Assembly: GCA_959347315.1 (NCBI GenBank)
Contig: OY365814.1
Coordinates: forward strand, 32,474,387-32,538,386
Length of the DNA: 64,000 bases
From: Bimastos eiseni
Taxonomy: Eukaryota; Annelida; Clitellata; Crassiclitellata; Lumbricidae
Direction of reading: 5' to 3'
Made by a program: the position numbers and the translations under genes. The notes beneath the pieces are model-generated. The model saw nothing but the letters and a program-made list of their open reading frames with translations, searched no databases and was not told the DNA's origin. Positions 41,201-50,640 of this stretch are shown here, piece by piece; the stretch's first letter is position 1, and each line of letters starts with the position of its first letter.

Positions 41201-44200
41201 TAGCTACATCTTACCACAACAGCCTCTGTTCGTAAGTCATCGTTGCTATCTGGATCAGACATCTCCATGATGACCGGCGCAACCTTCGACTCAACTTCCT
41301 CTGAAATAAACAGAAATTCAAAGCATTCAATCTAGATTGTAATGACGATCATTCATATAGGGCACTTCACAGAAAGCGCAAATAAAAAAGCTAATGCTCG
41401 GCATTACATGGAAAGTATGATTTTAACTGTTTTTGAAAGAAGGAAGAGTTTTGGTTCCCTGAGTGGTTGCAGGGAGACTGCTCAAGGTATGTGGGCCACT
41501 GGCCCAAAAGCCTTAATTGCCCAGTTTAGCCTTTGTTGCCAGCATGAGAACATAACAGCCTCAGCATTTGCTTGGCTCTTGTAGCCATGCAACTGGAAGC
41601 TTCCCTTTTGATAAATCACCCAAAACGCAAGGGAAGACTTGTAATTGTAGGCTTCAAATGCTCATTGATGGTCGAGTCACCAATTGATAATGGACACACT
41701 ATAGTTCTACTTGGAATGGCCACCCTAACGAATGGCCTCCTTATAGGTATAACTGGAAAAACCTTCCTTTGGATTGACCTGGAATGGCCTCCCTTTGATC
41801 CACCTGGAATGACTTCCTTATGACAACCTGGAATGGTCTTCTGATAAATGGTCTAAGTGAATAAACGAATGAATTTATTACTGCATGAATTATTTTAAGT
41901 CCACGTACCATCGGTAATCTGTTTTTCTTTCACCAACGACAGGATCGTGTTTTCGCTTGTTTTACGAACCTGCAGGAAATATGAAAATTTAAAAAAACTG
42001 CAGACAACTATTGTCCACGCAAAAAGTATTCCAAAATGAACTTATCCTTCAAACAATAAAAACATACGCAAGAGACACAAAACTCGAACAGTCATTACAA
42101 CAATTAATATTAATTAACCATTAATTAATATGAATTGTGATTTATTTCTAAAAAAAATAAACTATTTAAAAAAATTATAAGCTGAAATAATTGAAAGAAA
42201 CTGTCCTTGATCGAGTTCTTTCTCCTTTTCTTGAAACTTTGAATATACTGACTTTTGTGGAGATGGGTCACATATCAAATGTGTACTTTGATTAACGGTG
42301 ACACATAAATCATTAGATTAGATTAGACTAACCGGAATACTCTGATCTTTCAAGTACATCGTCAGTATCGGCAAGAGATACTCGGTCAAAATCTTCGGAT
42401 ACAGGTCAGGCTTCTTCTCCAAGTATATCATAATTCGAATGATCTGTTCGCCAATTTCGGCACGCACCGAACTGTCTGTGAGCAACAAAGAAACACATAA
42501 ATGAACATGTTAAAACAACACGTTAAACTATGGCAGCATAGAAACACGTAAATAAGCAAGTTACACAATCATGTTAAACTATGGCAGCACAGAAACACGT
42601 AAATAAACAAGTTATACCAACATGTTAAACTATGGCAGCATAGAAACACAAAGCACACAATTTAAATAAACAAGATAAACCATAGTAGCAAACAAACAAA
42701 ATAAATAAACATGTTAAACCAACAATGTAAAGGATAGCTAAACCATGGGCTATGGCAGCCAAGAAGCACACAAATAAAAACATGTTAAACCAATATGTTA
42801 AAGCATGGTAGCTAATAAACACAAACAAACATGTTAAATAAACATGTTAAACGATGGTAGCATAGAAACTCATCGTTAAATATAAAAATTCAGCATGTTC
42901 GACCATCTACAATCAATATGTTTCCTGCAACAATTTTGCTGATATTCAAAGGACACATCAACGCCTCTGAGCAGTGATCTTCAAGTAGAACAATATAAAT
43001 ACCAATCAACTGACTGAGGACCATTCATCCATACAATCCTGCAAATAAGTGATTCACCTACAATTCTGTGCTGCTGAGAGTCACTAAGGTGTTACCATTT
43101 GCTCTATTCGCTACGTTTACCTTCGTGTCTCAGAGGCGTTTATAAGAAGTCCGTAAAAGTGTACCATTGGCCTTAAAAGAGTAATTATTGTTGTCAAAGT
43201 GTAACTTCTGCTGTGAAAGTGTAATTTCTGTCGCAAAAGTGTAACGTCTGTCGTAAAAGTGTAATTTCTGTCGTAAAAGCATAACTTTTGCAGTAAATGT
43301 GTTACATTTACCTGGATCACAGGACAGCTTCCACATCGCTTGAAGAACTTTCTCCGTCTCTTCCTGTGAGTCTTCTAGGCTCACAAGTGTCTCAAAGAGC
43401 CCACGGGCCACGACCTGCCTGAAAAACAAGATAATCCCTCAGATCAAATCAATCATGGCCCACCCAGAAAGGGCTGAACAATAAAATATGTCAAAAAATT
43501 ATTTACATCTATTTGGGCGTAAAGCATTCGCCAAGGTGAATAATGAAGAAAACGATATTCGGCCAAGGTGAAAGTCCAAGGAGCTCAATTTAATATATAT
43601 AATATCAAAATGGTTAGGCAGTCCTTGCCTACCTTTGCAACCTCTGCCACTCTACACGAGTGTGGCAGGTTGCCACTCTCTTCGCTCTACTAAGCGAGGT
43701 CCACCTATTGTCCCATTTGCACGCACAATGACTAAACAAAATCGTGCCTTCTCAGTGGATGGCTCCTTGCTATGGAACACGCTCCCATCGGCATTGCGGT
43801 TGTCCTCCAAGGTCCACTCGGACTGTTTTTATGCTCACCTTAAAAATTTGTCTATTGAGCCATGCTGGAGTCGGGAGCGCTACCGAGTAGTCACCTTGAA
43901 GGGGCGCTATATAAATCTTTGTAATGAATGAATGAATACACATACTTACATGTTTATACACTTAAATACATACATTACATATTGTAAACATGGATACACA
44001 TACATAAATGCACACATACACATGTGTATACATACAGGCATCCCACAGACTGACAGAAGGTACCTGCTGTAGCTGTGTTCGCTGTTCATGTACTTCTCCA
44101 GCTTCTGGAGCGGGCTGAGTCCGGCGTCCGGATTGCTAGAATCGGAATCGTATCCGTCGGATGCGACCCCAAGAGACCCATCCTCACCTGACGCAATCAA

Positions 44201-45296
44201 TCAGCAAAATGATAATTAATTCAGATAAAGTCAAATTAATTTAATTGCCAAGAAAAGTAAGAATATTCTTTGTTAAACTAGTTGCTGAAGAACCGCACTT
44301 ATGTGACTAAACATGTTACGACAAACACCGAACAAATAAAGAGCTCTGTAAAAGTAGCTTTTGTTTAATTCCAGTCAATTTTGGGATGTCAATTTAAACG
44401 CCCATTTAAAATCGATCGATCACCCTGTACATCATCTCGAAATAATCTTGCTATTCTCAAACTGGGACAAAATAATTTTTTAAAGGCCCTTTGAAAAATT
44501 GCCGACATTGCAACTAAATGCAAATGGATAAATCTTCTGCGACAGTAGATTCTGCCGCACTGAACATAGTCAAGCAGCAGAAACAAACCTTTGACTGTGT
44601 GACATGCGTATTAAAGGAACTATGTGCATTGTTCAAAACATGCTTAAAACTGCTGAATAATATTCTTAAATAGCTGTAAACAACAGTTTATCATTTTGGT
44701 CAATTGGCATCGTGAGGGTCGGCTAGGGTCAGTGTTATCAATAGAAAACATGGTAAACAATCTTTCGCCACATTAGTGATTTCTGCATGTGAAGCGTGGC
44801 GGAATCCGCCCCTTCACAAGTACAACGCTAAAAAATTCCTTACTCATGTGGCGGAACAAGTGGCGCCTCAACCGACGAAGACACGACGTGAACTTTGGTA
44901 TCCGGATATAAAAAGTAAAGCCCTGCCACGCAGGATGTATGTTCGCATAATATTAAACGTCTACATGTCAATAAATGGTCGCCAAATGGTGGATCTATTT
45001 AGACGTCTGCATAAACGCTACAAAAATCCGTCGTTTGCGAAAGTGTAATTTTTTTTTAAAGGATGGGCCAGGACTCAGAAGCATGAAAGTCGCTGCAGTA
45101 GATTCACGCTATATCGATCAGCGTTTTACCTGCATCGGAGATTTCATCTGAGTCTCCCTCGTAGAAATTTATCTCTAAAAAGATAAAACAGAGCTTCGCT
45201 AGTAAAAGGAATGGGAATTGGCATAATGTAATACATTTTACAAAAGTTTGACAAAGAATCGTACGTCACAGAAACAACGCAGAGCTTACCCGCCAT
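29247..45296 (-). CDS. PPP4R1: PP4 regulatory subunit 1 (PPP4R1), HEAT-repeat protein
   Basis: Regulatory subunit of protein phosphatase 4. Twenty coding exons: 45290-45296, 45130-45174, 44064-44187, 43312-43418, 42333-42475, 41909-41969, 41215-41301, 40573-40677, 39899-39964, 39388-39546, 38835-38959, 37748-38250, 36790-36920, 34537-34722, 33784-33945, 33202-33302, 31994-32114, 31282-31397, 30331-30491, 29247-29425. They sum to 2689 nt, one base over 895 codons plus stop. The excess is an apparent insertion in exon 41215-41301. Every other junction is phase-consistent. Diagnostic stretches are [76 protein letters not shown] and [20 protein letters not shown]-type segments as in the ~950-aa human protein. 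The acidic, Ser-rich linker is one 503-nt exon. The first exon supplies only ATGGCGG. Intron 15 appears to have a GC donor. Confidence 0.96.
29671..30073. mobile_element. Small TIR element in a PPP4R1 intron
   Basis: GGCATAACCG near the left end and CGGTTATGCC at the right end are inverted repeats. The 11-mer TAGTGAAAAAC occurs directly outside each end (29660-29670 and 30074-30084). The interior near 29995-30060 (ACTTCCGAATAG..TATTCGGTCGAGGCGAAT) recurs near 36320-36385 and 43515-43575. No coding capacity. Confidence 0.75.
30665..30833 (-). mobile_element. tRNA-derived SINE
   Basis: On the minus strand it starts GGCATGGTGGCTAATTGG with an A-box-like TGGCTAATTGGTTAGAGCGG (30807-30826) and a B-box-like GGGTTCAACCC near 30761-30772. 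A body follows with CAAGTCCTTCGCGC and CGCCGTCGAGGC. The layout matches 48722-48934. It lies in a PPP4R1 intron, in the sense orientation. Confidence 0.88.
30850..31090 (-). mobile_element. Headless SINE copy joined to LINE-like end
   Basis: CGCCCTTCTTCAAAAATTTG..CGCCTCGACGACGCAACTGC..GAAGGACTTGCTCGAGGTCC (30962-31065) is the 3' two-thirds of the SINE without its tRNA-like head. A TATAGCGCC-ended segment (about 30868-30930) of the 31770-31930 family precedes it. Confidence 0.7.
31765..31930 (-). mobile_element. Dispersed repeat with TATAGCGCC terminus
   Basis: Resembles 50357-50520. Shared words are ATATAGCACC/TATAGCGCC, CAGAGTTGCTCA/CAGAGGCGCTCA, GAGCAGCTCCT and GAGGCTGTT. The terminus, read in reverse, is GGCGCTATA, so it may be a SINE that borrows the LINE 3' end. 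Confidence 0.6.
32183..32435 (+). mobile_element. LINE 3' end split by an inserted repeat
   Basis: AAGGTCCATTCTGACTGC..CGGGAGCACTCCCGAGTAGT (to about 32262) and GCGCTATATAAATCTTCGC (from about 32406) are adjacent in intact copies, but here ~140 bases lie between them. The inserted stretch starts AATTTATCCCCAGATTATTAT and matches, inverted, the sequence near 2580-2690. Confidence 0.7.
32627..32933. mobile_element. hAT-type MITE
   Basis: Left end CAGTGGTTCCCAACCTTT and right end AAAAAACTTAA-free TTTTTTGGGAATTGCTG are inverted with mismatches. Flanks are GTCTACAT (32619-32626) and GTCTACAG (32934-32941), a 7/8 target duplication. The 307-bp interior is AT-rich and non-coding. It sits in a PPP4R1 intron. 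Confidence 0.85.
34881..36128. mobile_element. 1.25-kb DNA transposon with long TIRs (TTAA or TA target)
   Basis: The element starts AGGGGCAACTCCATCTCGCA and ends with the inverted counterpart. Outermost ~90 bases match at about 90%, including GCAGTTTAACGTTAAACCAG and CCAATCATATC. Further matches (GAGTGGTC; GTTCATTTGCATTTCAAT) extend the arms to roughly 190-240 bases. TTAA occurs at both borders (34877-34880, 36129-36132), although a TA duplication is equally compatible because the ends are TTTAAAGGGG-like. The longest internal frame is ~60 codons, so it is non-autonomous. It lies in the PPP4R1 intron between exons 36790-36920 and 34537-34722. Confidence 0.92.
36465..36665. repeat. Imperfect ~70-bp tandem repeat
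   Basis: GTGTCAAAAG..TTTAAAATC(A/G)GCAGC and AATGAACAAATC-like blocks recur about three times in a PPP4R1 intron. Confidence 0.75.
36985..37110 (+). mobile_element. LINE 3' terminus fragments
   Basis: CCCCTGAATAGTTATTCTGCGAGAGGTGCTATATAAATC ends at about 37090. Two more ends lie close by, at about 37465-37545 (GCCCCTGAGTC..GGGAGCTATATAAATC) and 37630-37650 (AAGGGCGCTATATAAATG). All are in the PPP4R1 intron and antisense to the gene. Confidence 0.7.
39084..39200 (+). mobile_element. MITE-like repeat copy
   Basis: GAGTTGCAGTTTAACGACAC, GTGATAACAAAGATCATTAG, CCCCCTCCTCCTTTATCC and GGGACTGGCACTGC match the family consensus well. It lies in a PPP4R1 intron. Confidence 0.85.
40685..40825. repeat. 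~14-bp tandem repeat (AAGTCATTTATC)
   Basis: About ten variant copies of (A)NGTCATTTATCAN directly 3' of PPP4R1 exon 40573-40677 on the plus coordinate, that is in the intron upstream of that exon. Confidence 0.85.
41690..41845. repeat. Imperfect tandem repeat (ACCTGGAATGGCC)
   Basis: Four to five loose copies of (A)CCTGGAATGG(C/T)CTTCCTTTG in a PPP4R1 intron. Confidence 0.65.
42485..42870. repeat. ~50-bp minisatellite (ATGTTAAACTATGGCAGCATAG)
   Basis: Repeated blocks of CATGTTAAAC, TATGGCAGCA, GAAACAC and AAATAAACAAG start about ten bases from the acceptor of PPP4R1 exon 42333-42475 and fill much of the intron. Confidence 0.9.
43145..43305. repeat. 20-bp minisatellite (AAAAGTGTAATTTCTGTCGT)
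   Basis: Seven or so units end within about ten bases of the donor of PPP4R1 exon 43312-43418, so the intron begins almost directly with the array. Confidence 0.92.
43630..43940 (+). mobile_element. LINE 3' end, best-preserved copy
   Basis: The plus strand keeps 98 open codons, including [20 protein letters not shown] then [17 protein letters not shown]. This is the ORF2 C-terminal motif of L2/CR1-type LINEs. The 3' end reads AAGGGGCGCTATATAAATC and a (GAAT)3 tail follows, like the simple tails of L2-type elements. It is in PPP4R1 intron 3, antisense. Confidence 0.9.
44776..45048 (+). CDS. Unrecognised 90-aa ORF antisense in PPP4R1 intron 2 (doubtful)
   Basis: A compact basic frame ([40 protein letters not shown]) with balanced composition, unlike the repeat-derived frames nearby. 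A palindromic GGCGGAATCCGCC lies near its start. I recognise no family, signal or membrane segment. A possible upstream mini-exon (ATG/GTAAAC at 44752..TTAG at 44777) would keep it open. It could be a remnant of an element or a small lineage-specific gene. Confidence 0.25.
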   Translation: MISACEAWRNPPLHKYNAKKFLTHVAEQVAPQPTKTRRELWYPDIKSKALPRRMYVRIILNVYMSINGRQMVDLFRRLHKRYKNPSFAKV

Positions 45297-45300
45297 ATTG
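45286..45300 (-). promoter_or_regulatory. YY1-like motif at the PPP4R1 start
   Basis: The minus strand reads CAATATGGCGG across the initiator ATG, matching the AANATGGCGGC core used by YY1 in many housekeeping promoters. The identical 10-mer CGCCATATTG (plus strand) occurs in the presumed OSGEP promoter at 17544-17553. Confidence 0.45.
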
Positions 45301-45399
45301 GAAACTCCAGTTAAACAACGACAGAAAATCCTATTGGCCGCTAAGTTTTTCAAAAGCAAACACAATTGGATGACCCAATTATAGATATGTAAAAACATT

Positions 45400-46640
45400 A
45401 TCTATTGGCTGACCCATATTTGACCTTCATTCGCTTCATCATCTCGCATTGACCCAAATAATCTCCTACCGAAGCTCTGATTTTGAAGTAGCAATGAAGT
45501 GGACGTGAATTGCGCTCTTGAAATACTTGACTTTCCGGATCGCGTACTTTGATAAAACAACAAACGCTTGAAAATGCTCAATTCGATTTCACAACTATTT
45601 TTATTTGCCCTAATAGCATTTAATTGCTTTTAATTGCGCAATGATAAACGAACATTGATATAAAATTCAACTTTTTCAGTTAGGCTTACATCTGCAACAT
45701 CACTAGGCTCTTTGGAAATTTCGACCTTGGCATGTCGTGCCGTATACGCTAAAGATTCCAGTGGCGCCACTAAGAGAAAAACGTTATGTGGGTGTATAAA
45801 TTCAATTTTGGCATGATGTGGCACGTTATTTGTTATTATTAATTTCACGTTATAAATGCCGCCAGTTCAAACGGTCTTAGGCTGTGGAAAAATGACCTAA
45901 AGAAAGTCTTCAAAAGCTAGCAGAGTACGTCAGTGCTATTCACACCATAATCATAACCGTGACGTATTTTATATCCGAATATGAATAATAAATAATAATA
46001 TGTCAAAGATTAATGTGAATGATAGAGAAAATACCCATCACCAAAATGTAAGCTTAGGCATATGCATCGATTGTGTCCAGCGTACGTGGGTTCATTAGGT
46101 CTATCGATCTTACTGCCGATTACACCGTTACCAGGTATAGGCTTATCAGCTCAATTAGGCTATAATAGCTGATTATTGAAATTTTCGTCAACTATTATAA
46201 ACCCGACTATATCGAAATTTGAAATTTGTGCTTCAATTTCTGTTTGTGACGATTGCAGTGCATAAACAAATTAATTTATGTAAGCATTTTCGCTGATCGC
46301 AGTTGGATACTAATTAGGTAAACGAGCTAGTAGGCCTACATGGTAGGCCTATTGTCAGACTCATTTGTCATCTGGCGAGGCGCCAAAACGAAGACAGAGC
46401 ATTTTTAACGTAAGTAGCGCTTAGAATAAAATAATGGCGCAAACAGAATATTTTTCTGAAGGGGTGGGGTGCTGATATTGCAATCGCCGATGAAATCACC
46501 CCTAAACTCCCACTCGGAAGAAGAAATTCGGATATGGATCAATTGTGTGGGTCAACTTTTTTATCCAGAGGTGCCAGCACCCCTTATAATTGCGCCTCTT
46601 GGTATCGACACACCTCTTGCCTAAGGTCTACAGGACTCTT
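45400..46640. other. Upstream of PPP4R1, no gene seen
   Basis: AT-rich with several AGGCCTA-type words near 46130-46350. It presumably contains the PPP4R1 promoter. No coding region is recognised. Confidence 0.5.
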
Positions 46641-46645
46641 TAGGG

Positions 46646-47840
46646 CAGCCTGCGGTTCTCAACCTTTTTGACATGTGGACCCACTTTGCAGTATCTAAAT
46701 CCTAACGAGACCCACCGTTCCAAAATCTGGGAGCATGTATGTAGGCCACTATTAGGCAATTTACATGGCGCCTTATAAGGACATCTCGAAGGCGCTGAAC
46801 GTAGCTACCCAATAGACTTAGACCAATGCGATTTGAGTAATTTATAAAAGTTGGCTGCAAGCAGTGCAATGTTGCGAAGTTGTAACGGAAGAGCGTTCCA
46901 GTATGATGGTCCAATGCATGAGAAGGCACAGTTTGTCCGCATCGATGTACGGGAGCGCGGAACCATCAAGTCCCCACGAGCCGCAGCACGCAAGGATCGA
47001 CGACCTGGCTGGCTGGAGGCGGGAAGACAGAGCTCTCTTATGTATTCTGGAGCCGTTCCGACAACTGATGTCCGTCCTATGCATGAGGATATGCATGAGG
47101 ATATGCATGAGGATGATCTTGAATGTGATCCTATCCTCAACCGGGAGCAAGTGCAGTGTGTCACGCATATAGCTTGAATTATGCGAGTATGTTGGCAGCT
47201 TGGCAACGACTCGAGTGGCGCAGTTGAGAACGGATTGAAGCTGTCGTATCCGGGACTTTGGCAGACCGGCACGGACACCATTGCAGTAGTCCAGGCGAGT
47301 CAGCTCGAAGGAGTGGACAATTAAGAGTTATAGCGGCGTCAATTGACAGATTTCGCCGAATGACTCTAATCTGGCGCAATTGATAAAAGCAAGTCCTGCA
47401 AAGAGAACTGATATGTTCCTCCAAGGACAGGTCTTGATTATATTAAAAAACCTTTATTGTTTTACTCAAATTGAGACATAAAAACTGTTAATGAGATGGC
47501 GGGGCTTGCATTCTGGTCAGATGTACAGTATCCTAAGTCAATATGTGGACTGATGTTGGTTAGACACAAACTTAAGTCATTATTTAGACAGAGCCTATTC
47601 CAATAATTATTTAGTCTTGAGTGTAATCATAACTGAACGGCCGGTCTCACAGATGTATGCGTAGTTTAAAATGGCAGCAACACTGAGAAGGCAACGATCT
47701 ATAGAAAATATAGCGCATTACATTCACGTGGCAATATTTTTCAGTGGTAAAAACTGCGAGTTCAAAGAAAAGTTGGCGACCCACTTGGATATCCTTTGCG
47801 ACTCACTTGCCGGTCGCGACCCACAGGTTGAGAATCACTG
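46646..47840. mobile_element. hAT (Charlie-like) element with perfect 8-bp target duplication
   Basis: The left end is CAGCCTGCGGTTCTCAACCT and the right end AGGTTGAGAATCACTG; the shared TTCTCAACCT core is typical of hAT-Charlie termini. CTTTAGGG flanks it exactly on both sides (46638-46645 and 47841-47848). The 1195-bp interior holds a LINE fragment and no hAT transposase, so it is non-autonomous. Confidence 0.92.
46750..47440 (-). mobile_element. LINE ORF2 fragment inside the hAT element
   Basis: The minus strand encodes LDYCNGVRAGLPKSRIRQLQ, RVVAKLPTYSHNSSYMRD, LHLLPVEDRITFKIILMH, a short (MHIL)3 expansion, then in another frame TAPEYIRELC, VPRSRT and NCAFSCIGPSYWNALPLQLR. This is the C-terminal third of a CR1/L2-type reverse transcriptase. 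At least one frameshift breaks it. The LINE 3' signature (GCGCCTTATAAGG, degraded) is near 46770. Confidence 0.88.
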
Positions 47841-48721
47841 CTTTAGGGCCTACTGCGATCCAGCGGCTCAAAAGAGTCAAAATCTAGCCGCGTCTCTGAG
47901 TCACTTGGAGTAATCGTATTTGTAATATTAAAACTTCTAAATCGCCGCTGGGGGCCCACTTATTCATGAGCGCTGAAGCTTATTTACGAACGCTGAGCAT
48001 GTATACAGCCGAGTATGGTTGATGAGTAATCTTCCGGGTAATTTTGAGGACGCTACGTAACAACCAACCGTTCGTACTCGACCGGTCATCGATCATTGAT
48101 GACCTATATATCATGAACTCTCAGGCTTATCGCAATGATAATTAATGATTCTTAGGCTTGTGCCCAATTGCCCATGGTCTCTAAGCGTGTGATCTTGAAA
48201 TATAAAGACTTACTTGTACTGCTTTACTCATTTATTGATCCGATATATAAGCTTGGCCTTCAATAGGCCTTCGTGCATATTTGGTGTCTCTTTTGAAAAT
48301 CTTAATGAGTGGCGCTAGAGAAATATGCGATTGCGATCATTCGTGAAATTTATATAGCGCAGCGTGCGTGTATAAATTATTGCCAGGCCTATATGACGGG
48401 GCATGAGCCTAAGATTAAGCCTATGTGACGCATTTCTTTGAACAACAACAGATTGTAAGCCTATAGGGGCCTAGAAGTATATTTATCAGCTTTACACTGA
48501 CTTCGTTCAACTTTGCTACGACCGAATCTTTGACGTAGGCCTAAATCAGACTTCGTATAATCCTGATTCCCTGGACAACAACCCAAGCCCGATAAACGAC
48601 CACATGTAGGGCGCCTGCTGAACTTCAAAGGCTGGAACAGTTGGCTTTACACACTGGAAGGGAAACCCAAGCAAAAGCGCTTTTGATTGATTTAGCGTTT
48701 GAAAACAATACAACTGTTATT

Positions 48722-48934
48722 TGATATCGCCCTTCTTACAGTTTAGTTCAGAAGTGCACACACTCCTCGACGGCGCAACTGCCGTTGTAATGCAGAGCAA
48801 TTACGTGTGATCGATGGACTTGCTCAAGGTCCTTACACAGTGACACCTCGGACGAGAGTCGAACCCGCTGCCTCGGCGCACACTGAGCGTTACGGACCGA
48901 CCGCTCTAACCGATCAGCCACCATGCCACACTTG
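48722..48934 (-). mobile_element. tRNA-derived SINE, near full length
   Basis: Minus-strand head GGCATGGTGGCTGATCGG with A box TGGCTGATCGGTTAGAGCGG (48901-48920) and B box GGGTTCGACTCTCG (48853-48866), both close to RNA polymerase III tRNA promoter consensus. The ~150-base body ends near AAGAAGGGCGATATC. It is the most complete copy of the family. Confidence 0.92.
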
Positions 48935-49019
48935 AAGACGCTGGATGCATAGGGGCATACATGGTTGAAGCTGTCCTGCCTGCATTTGAGAGTCTGATAG
49001 ACACCATTAAAAGGAATAC

Positions 49020-49524
49020 CATCTATTCTATATATAAATATATATATTGTTGTATAATCGCATAGTACAACTGAGCTAACATGGTAGTAACTAGACAGAT
49101 AGGTACGGTTAGGTACTTCTGGCTGAAGGAAGGTCAGAAGGTATATAAGAAGGTTAGGACAAGGTGTGTTTGCAGACTGGTCCATTTCTTAGAGAGAGAG
49201 CACCCGTTGTGCAGAGGCCAGGTCTGTCGTTTTGAGTTTTACGGGTTGAGTGTCAAGGTCTGGTGTTGTGTTGGGTATTTTGAGAGCCAGGTGAAACCTT
49301 CACTTTTGTTGTCGAGCTTTCGTGATGTCTGTACTAAAGGCACGAGTATGCTGGTTCGGTTGACCTGTCTTCGCTGTGGAGAAAGTGACCTTCGGTTTTG
49401 GACGGTATTATGATTTTCCTTTTGTTATTGACTGTAAATATTTGTGCTTAAATATACATTTTTAAATTTAGCATAAAGTTTTATGTTTGATTCGCTAGAC
49501 TCGGGACCATAAACTAGCCGAATC

Positions 49525-49555
<31 letters not shown>
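49020..49555. mobile_element. Possible foldback element containing a 110-aa ORF
   Basis: (TA)n followed by TTGTTG at about 49030-49052 and CAACAA followed by (TA)n at about 49527-49555 form inverted arms. Between them 49081-49413 (+) is an open Cys- and Arg-rich frame of 110 codons (KVRTRCVCRLVHFLE, LTCLRCGESDLRF). I do not recognise the protein. The arms could also be coincidental TA microsatellites. Confidence 0.35.
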
Positions 49556-50356
49556 TTGTAAAGATTATCCTATATGCAAATATTGTTAAATTTGCATGAG
49601 ATACCACATGACATGTACTAGAGATTGTGTTAATCCGTTATTATTTATGTGTAAAACAATGAACATTAGTTTAAAGTTCAGACAGTTATGAATTATGTCT
49701 TTTGGACGCTATGAATTTATTATCACTGTACGGTTTATGTTTCAAATTGTCGTCAACGACCATTGATGTCATACGACGATGTTAAACTATGGAATAATAA
49801 TACTAAGTTCAATAAAACCGGCAACGTAAATTATGTTGTATAATACAATCATGCTAGAAGGGTAAAAGCTGTTTAAAATAATTATATGCCACTTTTTTGA
49901 TCGGCGCATAAGCGAAACGGTGCTGATTTGAACTCCGTAATGATCCGATACCGGTTTAACACCAAAGTTATTTTAAAATCTTTGGTGTTGGATATTGGAT
50001 CCGGCGGCTAAGGTTGAACTTAATCATCACTTGTGACTTAAGAATGCTAATCAAGAACATTTTTCATTAGAAAATGTAGCAAACATGTTGCCAAATTTTC
50101 TTCAAATATCACATGATGACAGTTGGCATATCTCAGAAATTTTGACTGTATCTCTGTAGTTAAACAGTTCACATAAAATTTTGTGACACTAAAAATTTCT
50201 GATTTGATAGTTGACGCCTCTAACTCATATCCTTCGTGTGCTATAAAGTGTTATTTTCGAAGGTTGCAGTTGTATATTATGTCACTAGAGAATAGAGAGA
50301 TGAGAACTGTTCAACGCCTCTACTGCAAGAACTCGGGCAATAATGTAATATAATGT

Positions 50357-50640
50357 AATGTAATGAAGCACTCGTATAGCGCCTTTCAAATCAGAGGCGC
50401 TCACGACCCAGGACAAAGTTAAAGAGAGAAAAAAGGAATTCTTCAAGCGCTCCCGGAAGGCAGTAGGGGAGAAATAGAGCAGCTCCTTCCGAAGAGGAAA
50501 GGGAGGCTGTTCCAGCTGGTGATGCTAATGATCTATTTCCAGTCCCAAGCCTGGACAGAGGAGGAGCGCGACGCTATTAATCTTTGTTATCACGCAATGT
50601 TGTTAAACTGCAACTACCACCACCAGAACTGTTTAAATAA
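50357..50640 (-). mobile_element. TATAGCGCC repeat joined to a MITE copy
   Basis: 50370-50515 resembles 31765-31930. From about 50516 a reverse MITE copy begins CTGGTGATGCTAATGATC, continues GGAGGAGCGCGACGC and TTGTTATCACGCAATGTTGT, and ends CAACTACCACCACCAG (50635). The two ends CTGGTGATG and CACCACCAG are inverted, which suggests the true termini of the MITE. Confidence 0.75.
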
